This document shows, piece by piece, positions 1 through 6,606 of a stretch of DNA of 10,770 nt. The translations under genes were made by a program, and so were the position numbers. Position 1 is the first letter of the stretch. Every line of letters starts with the position of its first letter. The stretch is from an uncultured Prevotellaceae bacterium. Its GTDB lineage: Bacteria > Bacteroidota > Bacteroidia > Bacteroidales > Muribaculaceae. Location of the stretch: the NCBI GenBank assembly GCA_945645715.1, contig CALZFJ010000037.1, forward strand, positions 1 through 10,770. The letters run 5' to 3'. The notes under the pieces are model-generated. The model was not told where the DNA came from, searched no databases, and saw only the letters and a program-made list of their open reading frames with translations.

Positions 1-1068
1 ACGAGGGTCGTGACTAAGGAATACCACCTTGTCGTTTTTCTCGATAGTGAGGTTGAGGTCGCGGAAAAGGACGTCGCCATCGACGCTTGCGGTGAGACCG
101 TGGAGCTCAAGAATCTTGTTTCCGGGCTCTCGCTCAGGGGTGAAGATGATGCCCGGATAGCGACGTGAAGATGGCTGGATTTCTTCGATGTTGAGCTTTT
201 CGAGCATCTTCTTGCGGCTGGTAGTCTGCTTTGATTTAGCCACATTAGCGCTGAATCGGCGAATGAACTCCTGCAACTCTTTCTTCTTTTCCTCAGCTTT
301 CTTGTTCTGCTGCTGTTGCTGGCGCAAGGCGAGCTGGCTCGACTGATACCAGAAGCTGTAGTTACCGGCAAAAAGAGTAACCTTGTTGTAGTCGATGTCG
401 AGAGTGTGAGTTGATATAGCATCAAGGAAGTGGCGGTCGTGAGAAACCACGAGCACTGTGTTCTCGAAATTGGAGAGATAGTTTTCGAGCCAAGTAACGG
501 TGTCGAGGTCGAGGTCGTTGGTAGGCTCGTCGAGTAGCAGGTTGTCGGGATTTCCGAACAGAGCCTTGGCGAGCAGTACGCGAACCTTTTCTTTGGCGCT
601 CATATCCTTCATGAGAGTGTAGTGCTTCTCTTCCTTGATACCAAGCCCGCTAAGGAGGGCGGCAGCATCGCTCTCGGCGTTCCAGCCTTCCATTTCGGCG
701 AATTTCTCCTCAAGCTCAGATGCACGGATACCGTCGGCATCGGTGAAATCAGCCTTGGCATAAAGTGCGTCTTTTTCCTGCATCACTTCCCAGAGGGTAG
801 TGTGACCGCGAAGAACGGTTTCCATCACTGTACATTCATCGAACTCAAAGTGATCCTGACTGAGCACCGACATGCGTTCGCCCGGACCCTGGCTTACAGT
901 GCCGTGGGTAGGGGAGAGCTGTCCGCTCAAAATTCGCATAAGCGTACTTTTTCCAGCACCATTAGCGCCGATAATTCCATAACAGTTTCCGGGAGTGAAC
1001 TTCAAGTTAACGTCCTGAAACAAAACTCTTTTACCAAATTGAATACCTAAATTGCTAACTGATATCAT
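1..1068 (-). CDS. ABC-F family ATPase, YbiT-like (C-terminus beyond window)
   Basis: This is a soluble twin-ATPase protein of the ABC-F family, whose members bind the ribosome E site and act in translation or antibiotic protection rather than transport. Read from ATG at 1068 (MISVSNLGIQFGKR), 356 codons are present and the frame runs off the left edge. Domain 1 has Walker A GANGAGKST (residues 34-42), a signature region reading MSAKEK (156-161) instead of LSGGE, and Walker B LLLDEPTNDLD with E181. The charged linker (about 235-285) starts with a glutamine run and contains RRFSAN and SRKKMLEKL, which resemble E. coli YbiT. The second domain begins near residue 320. Where its Walker A should be, the sequence reads VVFLSHDPR, so the second P-loop looks degenerate. 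There is no transmembrane domain. Family assignment is firm and the cellular role is inferred only. Confidence 0.93.
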   Translation of the reverse strand, partial: MISVSNLGIQFGKRVLFQDVNLKFTPGNCYGIIGANGAGKSTLMRILSGQLSPTHGTVSQGPGERMSVLSQDHFEFDECTVMETVLRGHTTLWEVMQEKDALYAKADFTDADGIRASELEEKFAEMEGWNAESDAAALLSGLGIKEEKHYTLMKDMSAKEKVRVLLAKALFGNPDNLLLDEPTNDLDLDTVTWLENYLSNFENTVLVVSHDRHFLDAISTHTLDIDYNKVTLFAGNYSFWYQSSQLALRQQQQQNKKAEEKKKELQEFIRRFSANVAKSKQTTSRKKMLEKLNIEEIQPSSRRYPGIIFTPEREPGNKILELHGLTASVDGDVLFRDLNLTIEKNDKVVFLSHDPR

Positions 1069-1186
1069 TCTATATATGCTTCTATCTTTATATCAATGAA
1101 TAAACTGTCTGAGAGCCAACAACCAAAGCCTCAGAAAGTGCCAACGCCGGCAATGCCACGTGGGGGCTTGCTGCGAATTGATGTTG

Positions 1187-1194
1187 CAAAGGTA
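1187..1194 (-). promoter_or_regulatory. Candidate -7 element for the ABC-F gene
   Basis: The minus strand reads TACCTTTG followed by CA, matching the Bacteroidetes TAnnTTTG -7 consensus. No good -33 TTTG lies at the usual distance; ATTG at 1211-1214 is the nearest and is only 16 bases away. If used, transcription would start near 1180 and leave an untranslated leader of about 110 bases before the ATG at 1068. That leader contains no ATG and has one 6-bp stem (1108-1113 with 1130-1135). Confidence 0.5.
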
Positions 1195-1235
1195 CTCATT
1201 TTTATTGAAACAATTATTAAGCTGCATAAAAAATT

Positions 1236-1247
1236 CACATTAATGTG
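1236..1247. promoter_or_regulatory. Perfect 12-base palindrome, possible operator
   Basis: CACATTAATGTG is its own reverse complement. It lies between the two divergent candidate promoters and directly abuts the first G-run. Its symmetry suits a dimeric DNA-binding protein, but no regulator is encoded nearby and a 12-base palindrome can arise by chance. Operator function is inference. Confidence 0.3.
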
Positions 1248-1286
1248 GGGAGAAAGAGGGGAGAAACTTGGGGAAGCGAGTGGGGG
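1247..1286 (+). other. Four-tract G-run (potential G-quadruplex)
   Basis: The plus strand has GGGG at 1247-1250, 1258-1261 and 1270-1273, and GGGGG at 1282-1286, separated by A-rich spacers of 7, 8 and 8 bases. This fits a relaxed G-quadruplex pattern and is purine-rich throughout. It ends 16 bases before the queF -7 element, covering the place where a -33 element would normally be. Folding has not been shown. Confidence 0.45.
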
Positions 1287-1302
1287 AATGATTTTTTTTG
1301 AT

Positions 1303-1310
1303 TAACTTTG
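1303..1310 (+). promoter_or_regulatory. Candidate -7 element for the queF operon
   Basis: TAACTTTG matches TAnnTTTG and is followed by CAG, a common context in Bacteroidetes promoters. There is no TTTG about 20 bases upstream; that position is inside the G-run. Transcription would begin near 1315 and give a leader of roughly 75 bases ahead of queF. Confidence 0.6.
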
Positions 1311-1317
1311 CAGTCGG

Positions 1318-1352
1318 GTTGCGCGAGGGGCGCGACAAATCCATGAGATGGA
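1318..1352 (+). promoter_or_regulatory. Two-hairpin leader upstream of queF
   Basis: Just after the predicted transcription start, GTTGCGC (1318-1324) pairs with GCGCGAC (1330-1336) across a GAGGG loop, giving 7 bp with one G-U. It is followed by TCCAT GAG ATGGA (1340-1352), a 5-bp stem with a 3-base loop. The rest of the leader is purine- and A-rich up to the ATG. queF operons in other phyla are often controlled by preQ1 riboswitches. This leader does not match the preQ1-I consensus as I remember it, so a riboswitch role is speculative. Confidence 0.35.
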
Positions 1353-1391
1353 AAAGATTATGATGAATTAAAAGAAAAAAAGATAAAATAT

Positions 1392-1862
1392 ATGTCGAGA
1401 AACGATAATGAATTAGAGGGTGTGAGCTTGCTTGGGAACCAGGGCGTGAAATATCCTACCGACTATGCCCCCGAGCTGCTTGAAACCTTTCCAAACAAGC
1501 ACTGCGACAACGAATATCTCGTGACATTTAACTGTCCTGAGTTTACTACATTATGCCCTAAAACCGGACAGCCTGATTTTGGCAAGATTATCATCAATTA
1601 TATACCGCGAGAGCGCATGGTGGAGAGCAAGAGCCTGAAACTCTATCTATTCAGCTTCCGCAACCATGGAGATTTTCATGAAGACTGTGTGAACATCATT
1701 ATGAAAGACTTGGTTAAGCTTATGGAGCCGCGCTATCTTGAGGTGGTGGGCATATTTATGCCAAGAGGAGGAATTTCGATTTATCCATTTGCTAACTATG
1801 GCGATGCCGAGCACCAGGACATGGTGAAGCAGCGTATGCTCGCAGCATTCCGTAATGAATAA
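1392..1862 (+). CDS. queF: preQ0 reductase (7-cyano-7-deazaguanine reductase) QueF, type I
   Basis: QueF catalyses the NADPH-dependent four-electron reduction of the nitrile preQ0 to the amine preQ1, the last free-base step before tRNA-guanine transglycosylase. The 156-residue protein is the short, single-domain (YkvM-like) form. Visible hallmarks are FTTLCPKTGQPDF with nucleophilic Cys55 and Asp62, and the NADPH-binding QueF motif ESKSLKLYLFSFRNHGDFHE ending at Glu97; these positions coincide with the B. subtilis enzyme. It also ends with the family's typical MPRGGISIYPFANY stretch. The ATG at 1392 follows an A-rich leader without a Shine-Dalgarno site. It is the first gene of the que cluster, and its stop lies two bases before queC. 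Assignment is secure. Confidence 0.97.
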   Translation: MSRNDNELEGVSLLGNQGVKYPTDYAPELLETFPNKHCDNEYLVTFNCPEFTTLCPKTGQPDFGKIIINYIPRERMVESKSLKLYLFSFRNHGDFHEDCVNIIMKDLVKLMEPRYLEVVGIFMPRGGISIYPFANYGDAEHQDMVKQRMLAAFRNE

Positions 1863-1864
1863 CG

Positions 1865-2521
1865 ATGATGAAAGATTCGGTAATAATACTATCAGGCGGC
1901 ATGGACTCAGTGACGCTGCTCTATGAATATCGCGACAGGGTGGCACTTGCCGTGACATTCGACTATGGCTCGAACCACAACCGCCGGGAGGCAGCATTTG
2001 CAAAGCTGCATTGTGAGCGACTTGGAATAGAGCACCTGCTTATACCGCTCAACTTCATACATGATTATTTCAAGAGCTCGCTGCTCGAAGGTGCAGATGC
2101 CATACCCGAAGGGCACTATGCTGCAGAAAACATGAAATCGACAGTGGTGCCGTTCCGCAACGGCATAATGTTGTCGATAGCTTGCGGAATAGCAGAGAGC
2201 AGGGGGTTAAAGAACGTGATGATAGCCAATCACTTTGGAGACCACTCCATCTATCCCGACTGCCGTGCAGCATTTGTAGAAGCCATGTCGAAGGCGATGA
2301 GCGAAGGCACCTACGATGGTGTGAAAGTGTTTGCCCCTTACACGGGAATATCGAAGACCGATATTGCACGCCATGGGGCAACACTCGGAATTGACTACAC
2401 CGAGACCTACTCGTGCTACAAGGGCGGTGCAAAGCATTGCGGCAAGTGTGGCACCTGTGTGGAACGTAAGGAGGCACTGCACGATGCGGGAATAGATGAC
2501 CGCACTGAATATGAGGCTTGA
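1865..2521 (+). CDS. queC: preQ0 synthase (7-cyano-7-deazaguanine synthase) QueC
   Basis: QueC converts 7-carboxy-7-deazaguanine to preQ0 using ammonia and ATP. The 218-residue sequence begins with the PP-loop ATP pyrophosphatase motif SGGMDS (residues 10-15). It continues with FDYGSNHNRRE (33-42), VVPFRNGIML (94-103) and YPDCRAAFVEA (130-140), all typical of the family. A C-terminal zinc site is formed by Cys184, Cys192, Cys195 and Cys198 (CYKGGAKHCGKCGTC). Length is normal. Two adjacent ATG codons (1865 and 1868) are possible starts and differ by one methionine. The gap to queF is two bases, so translation is probably coupled. Confidence 0.97.
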   Translation: MMKDSVIILSGGMDSVTLLYEYRDRVALAVTFDYGSNHNRREAAFAKLHCERLGIEHLLIPLNFIHDYFKSSLLEGADAIPEGHYAAENMKSTVVPFRNGIMLSIACGIAESRGLKNVMIANHFGDHSIYPDCRAAFVEAMSKAMSEGTYDGVKVFAPYTGISKTDIARHGATLGIDYTETYSCYKGGAKHCGKCGTCVERKEALHDAGIDDRTEYEA

Positions 2522-2560
2522 AGGCTTTTGATGTAAAAAAGAATAAATGAGAATTAAGAT

Positions 2561-2893
2561 ATGTACTACATAAAAAAGACAATGGAGGTGTCGGCGTCGC
2601 ATAGCTTGTCGCTGAGCTATGAGAGCAAATGCACCAATCTCCACGGGCACAACTGGGTTATCACTGTGTACTGCAAGTCGGAGAAGCTCAATGCCGACGG
2701 TATGGTGTGCGACTTCACGCACATAAAGGAATTGCTGAAGGAGAAGCTCGACCACCGCAACCTGAATGAAGTGTTGCCATTCAATCCCACAGCCGAGAAT
2801 ATAGCACGCTGGATTGTGGATTCGATTGAAGAATGTTATCGGGCAGATGTGCAGGAGTCGGCCAACAACATAGCGACTTACATCGACGAATGA
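2561..2893 (+). CDS. queD: 6-carboxy-5,6,7,8-tetrahydropterin synthase QueD
   Basis: QueD turns 7,8-dihydroneopterin triphosphate into 6-carboxytetrahydropterin, the first pathway-specific step of queuosine precursor synthesis. The 110-residue protein carries the zinc ligands His14, His28 and His30 (SASHSL and CTNLHGHNW), catalytic Cys24, the Asp64-His65 pair in LDHRNLN, PTAEN (76-80), and Glu99 near the C-terminus (VQESANNIATY). This is the PTPS/6-pyruvoyltetrahydropterin synthase fold; the CxxxHGH spacing favours QueD over eukaryotic-type PTPS, and so do its neighbours. A 39-base A-rich gap separates it from queC with no obvious promoter or terminator. Its TGA stop overlaps the queE ATG by one base. 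Confidence 0.96.
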   Translation: MYYIKKTMEVSASHSLSLSYESKCTNLHGHNWVITVYCKSEKLNADGMVCDFTHIKELLKEKLDHRNLNEVLPFNPTAENIARWIVDSIEECYRADVQESANNIATYIDE

Positions 2894-3483
2894 TGAGGCG
2901 AATAAATGAAATATTCTATTCTCTGCAGGGCGAGGGTGCCAATACCGGAGTCCCGGCAGTGTTTGTGCGCTTCTCGGGCTGCAACTTGCGATGCTCATTC
3001 TGTGATACACAGCACCAAGACGTAACAATGATGAGCGACGAGGAGATAATAGCCGAAGTGATGCGCTACCCACAGGCACGCATAGTGGTGCTGACCGGAG
3101 GAGAGCCATCGCTGTTTATAGATGAGGCATTTATCAGCAAGCTAAAGACGGCAACGGGCAAGACTATCACCATCGAAACAAATGGTACGAATGCGCTACC
3201 CGAGGGGATTGACTGGGTTACGCTGTCGCCCAAGACCGGATTTGATGGAGGCGACCTGCAACCGCTGTTGCTCACCGAGTGTGATGAGCTGAAGGTGGTG
3301 TATGTGGGGCAACGACTTGAAGGATATTTCGGAATAAAGGCTAAGGAATACTACTTGCAACCGTGCTACTGTGATGATGAAGAATTGCGAAATGCCAACA
3401 TCAAGGCAACGATAGAGGCGGTGATGCGCGATTCGAGATGGCGACTTTCGCTCCAGACACACCGCATAGCCGGAATAAGATAA
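2893..3483 (+). CDS. queE: 7-carboxy-7-deazaguanine synthase QueE (radical SAM)
   Basis: QueE is a radical S-adenosylmethionine enzyme that contracts the ring of 6-carboxytetrahydropterin to 7-carboxy-7-deazaguanine. I place the start at the ATG overlapping the queD stop (TGATG) because it gives the family N-terminus MRRINEIFYSLQGEG. A more upstream in-frame ATG at 2833 would run through queD. The protein is 196 residues with the CxxxCxxC iron-sulfur motif at Cys30, Cys34 and Cys37 (CNLRCSFCDT), GGEPS at 69-73, ETNGT at 95-99, SPK at 112-114 and the C-terminal SLQTHRIAGIR. Length and motifs are complete. The one-base overlap implies coupled translation with queD. Confidence 0.96.
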   Translation: MRRINEIFYSLQGEGANTGVPAVFVRFSGCNLRCSFCDTQHQDVTMMSDEEIIAEVMRYPQARIVVLTGGEPSLFIDEAFISKLKTATGKTITIETNGTNALPEGIDWVTLSPKTGFDGGDLQPLLLTECDELKVVYVGQRLEGYFGIKAKEYYLQPCYCDDEELRNANIKATIEAVMRDSRWRLSLQTHRIAGIR

Positions 3484-3509
3484 CAGACACAAAGTAAAAC
3501 AGATGGATT

Positions 3510-4223
3510 ATGGACGAAATACTGAACCTATTGCAATCGGACGACGTGAACGCTCTCAATGCAGTGTTTAAGCTCACACTCAGCCTCCTTCTCGGCTGTG
3601 TGGTGGGACTTGAGCGCAAGCGTAAGGGTCAAATAGCCGGACTCCGCACGTTTGCACTAATTTCGATGGGAGCCACATTAGCAATGATACTTTCAATCTA
3701 CATTCCACAAGAGTATATGGGGCTGAAAAACGGAGACCCGGGGCGAGTGGCAGCTCAGGTGATTACCGGTGTGGGATTTCTCGGTGCCGGAGCAATCATA
3801 CAGATGAAAGGCTCGGTGCGAGGACTTACCACAGCAGCCGGAATATGGATGGTAGCCACCATAGGAATGGCAGTGGGAGTGGGAATGTATTTAGTGTCGG
3901 TAATAGCCACATTGCTGATTATCTTCATTCTCGTGACGCTGGAGCGCTATGAGCATAAGCTCAATATCGGGCAGGAGTCGAAAATCGTGCGGGTGAAGGT
4001 GAAGGGAATACTCAGCACACAGAGCGACTACTCCACGATTTTTGCCCGCCATGCCATACACGTATCTGACGAATATTTGAAATTTGACTATGAGCAGAAT
4101 TTCACGATAATCAACTTTGTGATACTCACTAAGGGTGGGGCGGATTTTGCAACTCTGTTCAGAGAGATTCACGATGTACAGCCTACTATTTCCATCACGC
4201 TCACAAATGAGGTGAATATTTAG
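3510..4223 (+). CDS. MgtC/SapB family membrane protein
   Basis: The protein belongs to the MgtC family, inner-membrane proteins tied to growth in low magnesium, acid tolerance and, in Salmonella, inhibition of the F1Fo ATP synthase. Most family members are not characterised. The N-terminal half has about five membrane segments (near residues 16-34, 46-64, 82-98, 107-127 and 128-146). It has the family motifs GLERKRKGQIAGLRTFAL (33-50), VITGVGFLGAGAII (84-97) and VRGLTTAAGIWMVATIG (103-119). Residues 158-234 form a soluble ACT-like tail, as in full-length MgtC. Length, 237 residues, is normal. The start is 26 bases after queE with no terminator between, so it is probably on the que transcript, and the antiporter follows after 24 bases. 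Substrate and exact role are unknown. Confidence 0.9.
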   Translation: MDEILNLLQSDDVNALNAVFKLTLSLLLGCVVGLERKRKGQIAGLRTFALISMGATLAMILSIYIPQEYMGLKNGDPGRVAAQVITGVGFLGAGAIIQMKGSVRGLTTAAGIWMVATIGMAVGVGMYLVSVIATLLIIFILVTLERYEHKLNIGQESKIVRVKVKGILSTQSDYSTIFARHAIHVSDEYLKFDYEQNFTIINFVILTKGGADFATLFREIHDVQPTISITLTNEVNI

Positions 4224-4247
4224 TGTTGCTACCAAATATAGAATACT

Positions 4248-6476
4248 ATGAACATAGAAGGACTAATAGGCGACTTGGCACTGATACTTGTGCTCGGAGC
4301 CATATCGACAATCATTTTCCGTAAGCTCAAGCAGCCGATAGTGCTGGGCTATATAGTAGCAGGATTCCTTGTGGGACCGCATTTCACGTATTTTCCCACG
4401 ATACATAATGAGGACAATATTGAGTTCTGGGCGCAGATAGGTATTATTGTGCTATTGTTCTCGCTCGGACTTGAATTCAGCTTCAAGAAGCTGATGAATG
4501 TGGGAGGGTCGGCTATAGTGACGGCTCTGATAATAGTGAGCGGCATGATGGGGCTTGGTGTGATGGTGGGACACGCGCTCGACTTCAGCAACATCAACTG
4601 CCTGTTTCTGGGTGGTATGCTATCGATGTCGTCAACTACGATTATCATAAAAGCATTCAATGACCTGAACATGAATCACCGCCGCTTTGTGCCACATGTG
4701 CTTGCTGTGCTAATATGCGAGGACTTGTTTGCAGTGGTGATGATGGTGCTGCTTTCGTCGATAGCACTCAACAACAGTGTTGAGGGCAGCGAATTGCTTA
4801 TGAGCATAGCCAAACTTGTGTTTTTCCTTGTGATATGGTTTACGGTGGGTGTGTATCTTATTCCATCGTTCTTCAAATATGCGCATCGGCTTATCAACGA
4901 CGAGATATTGCTTGTGGTGGCAATGGGCATGTGTTTCTTTATGGCTGTATTCTCGGTGTATTCGGGATTCTCGATGGCACTTGGAGCCTTTGTGATGGGC
5001 TCGATACTTGCCGGGACATGTGAAGCCGAGCATATAGAGCACCTTGTGAAGCCTGTGAAGGATCTTTTTGGAGCAGTGTTCTTCATATCGGTGGGAATGA
5101 TGGTGGATACGAGTATCATAGTGCAATATGCAAGCACAATTGCTACGCTGTCGGTAGTAGTTGTGGTGGGAATGATAGTTTTTGGCACGTTTGGAATGCT
5201 TGCAACGGGGCAAAGCTTGAAAATAGCGATAGAATCCGGATTCAGCCTCACACAGATAGGAGAATTTGCATTTATCATAGCCTCGCTTGGCTTGTCGCTG
5301 GGAGTGCTTGAGCCATCGCTATATCCGATAGTGGTGGCAGTGTCGGTGATTACTACTTTCTTTACGCCTTATTTCATAAAGTTTGCCGAACCCGTATATA
5401 ATTGGCTGATAAAGAGGCTTCCACACAAGCTTCTGTTGCTGCTTGAGCGTTACACCAAGCAAGAGACCACCTCGGTGAGCGTGGAGAAAAGGATATGGAA
5501 GGCAGTGCTTGGACGCTACACGTGGCGCATATTGCTCTATTCCACGCTGATTATAGCTATTGTGCTGATTTCAAACAACTATTTGCTTCCATTTATGGAC
5601 AACTTGGTGGGCGAGGCATGGGGAGATGTAGTGTCGGCCGGTGTTACACTTTCGGTGATGGCACCATTCTTGCTTGCACTGTCGATACCTACCACAAAGC
5701 GAAGCGAGTGGGAGGCACTTGAAAAGAAATCGGGAAGCCGATCGACAATGCCGCTTGTGGCACTGAGCATTGTGAGGCTGATAATTGCATTCGGACTTGT
5801 GTCGTGGTATCTGAGCCATGTGTTTACGTTCACGGCAGGAGTAACGATTGCGTTCGGGCTTATATTCCTCATAGTGATATTCCTCTCGAAGAAGGTGCGT
5901 CGGCGCATGCACGACATGGAGAAACGGTTTATCAGAAACTTGAATGAGCGAGAATTGCGACGAAGCGGACGTGGAAATGATGCAGCACTGGTGTCGGACC
6001 TGCATGTGGCGTACATAAGAGTAGGCTATAGCTGTCCCTTTGTGGGAGAGCGGTTGCGCGACTCCGACCTACGCAAGAAATATGGGGTGAATGTGGTGAA
6101 CATTCAGCGTGGAGCAAAGCGATTTCCTATACCTACGGGCGATATGCGCATCTTCCCCGGCGACTTGCTTGGAATCATAGGCACTGATGAGCAGATACAG
6201 AAGCTGTTGCCAATAATGGAAGATGCACCAGGCAGCGAGATTGCTGGTGAGGACATTGAGATGAAGCTTATGCCCATTGAGGTGAGGGAGAACTCGGTGC
6301 TTGCAGGAAAGACCTCGGCATCGCTGAGGCTTCGTGACGAATATCAGGCACTGCTTGTAGCGATAAAGCGCGGTGAAGATGAATACATCAAGCCCGACGG
6401 TAACGAGACATTTATGCCACACGACACACTGTGGGTTGTGGGCAATGAGACGAAACTTGCGGCATTATGCAAATAG
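4248..6476 (+). CDS. CPA2-type cation:proton antiporter with extra membrane module and two RCK_C domains
   Basis: This 742-residue inner-membrane protein probably exchanges K+ or Na+ for protons. Residues 1-385 are the sodium/hydrogen exchanger domain (KefB/CPA2 type), with GYIVAGFLVGP (34-44), LLFSLGLEF (69-77), and an acidic pair Glu158-Asp159 (LICEDLFAVV) in the position of the family's ion-binding acidic residues. A soluble linker (386-425) is followed by four more hydrophobic segments (about 425-446, 460-482, 502-524 and 526-547) and a basic helix (548-575). Two RCK_C/TrkA_C domains close the protein (about 583-660 and 672-742), each with the pattern of a GD or HD followed by LxxxGxxxxL. 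No RCK_N nucleotide-binding GxGxxG is visible. It lies 24 bases after mgtC and is likely cotranscribed. Antiporter identity is good; ion specificity is unknown. Confidence 0.9.
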   Translation: MNIEGLIGDLALILVLGAISTIIFRKLKQPIVLGYIVAGFLVGPHFTYFPTIHNEDNIEFWAQIGIIVLLFSLGLEFSFKKLMNVGGSAIVTALIIVSGMMGLGVMVGHALDFSNINCLFLGGMLSMSSTTIIIKAFNDLNMNHRRFVPHVLAVLICEDLFAVVMMVLLSSIALNNSVEGSELLMSIAKLVFFLVIWFTVGVYLIPSFFKYAHRLINDEILLVVAMGMCFFMAVFSVYSGFSMALGAFVMGSILAGTCEAEHIEHLVKPVKDLFGAVFFISVGMMVDTSIIVQYASTIATLSVVVVVGMIVFGTFGMLATGQSLKIAIESGFSLTQIGEFAFIIASLGLSLGVLEPSLYPIVVAVSVITTFFTPYFIKFAEPVYNWLIKRLPHKLLLLLERYTKQETTSVSVEKRIWKAVLGRYTWRILLYSTLIIAIVLISNNYLLPFMDNLVGEAWGDVVSAGVTLSVMAPFLLALSIPTTKRSEWEALEKKSGSRSTMPLVALSIVRLIIAFGLVSWYLSHVFTFTAGVTIAFGLIFLIVIFLSKKVRRRMHDMEKRFIRNLNERELRRSGRGNDAALVSDLHVAYIRVGYSCPFVGERLRDSDLRKKYGVNVVNIQRGAKRFPIPTGDMRIFPGDLLGIIGTDEQIQKLLPIMEDAPGSEIAGEDIEMKLMPIEVRENSVLAGKTSASLRLRDEYQALLVAIKRGEDEYIKPDGNETFMPHDTLWVVGNETKLAALCK

Positions 6477-6499
6477 CGCATGGTGTTAAACGCGCTTTT
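6475..6499 (+). terminator. Weak candidate terminator after the antiporter
   Basis: AGCGC (6475-6479) can pair with GCGCT (6492-6496) across a 12-base loop, and TTT follows. The stem is short and the T-run is brief. It overlaps the antiporter stop codon. It may end the long que-mgtC-antiporter transcript, but support is slight. Confidence 0.25.
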
Positions 6500-6565
6500 A
6501 CAGTGGGTTATAAAAACTTTATTGAGTTTTGGCCAGGATATAAGTGAAGTCTCACAATTTTTTCT

Positions 6566-6573
6566 TATTTTTG
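6566..6573 (+). promoter_or_regulatory. Candidate -7 element for guaA
   Basis: TATTTTTG matches TAnnTTTG and is followed by CAAAC. The transcript would begin about 30 bases upstream of the guaA ATG. The only nearby TTTG (6528-6531) is 34 bases upstream, too far for a standard -33 element. Confidence 0.6.
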
Positions 6574-6606
6574 CAAACAGAAATAACAACCTCATAGAAA
6601 TTATTC

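Larger units (their letters stand above)
1069..1391. other. Divergent intergenic region between the ABC-F gene and queF
   Basis: This 323-base gap separates two divergently read genes. It holds a candidate minus-strand -7 element (1187-1194), a perfect 12-base palindrome (1236-1247), four runs of four or more G (1247-1286), a candidate plus-strand -7 element (1303-1310) and a leader with two small hairpins (1318-1352). A 69-codon open frame at 1096-1305 runs through the control elements and I do not believe it is a gene. I see no tRNA, small RNA of known class, or insertion sequence here. Confidence 0.7.

Noticed and set aside
1096..1305. 69-codon plus-strand open frame in the divergent intergenic region
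   Set aside because: It runs across both candidate promoter regions and the G-tract, its composition is unlike the neighbouring proteins, and it resembles no family I know.
1343..1371. Tiny upstream frames in the queF leader (6 and 7 codons) as leader peptides
   Set aside because: They are very short, overlap each other and the second hairpin, and show no codon bias suggesting attenuation.
2833..2892. Upstream extension of queE to the in-frame ATG at 2833
   Set aside because: It would overlap queD by 60 bases and add residues not found in QueE, whereas the ATG at 2893 gives the family N-terminus.
2207..3109. 300-codon minus-strand open frame under queC-queE
   Set aside because: It is antisense to three well-supported que genes, its translation is rich in Cys, His and Arg like a shadow frame, and it has no recognisable domain.
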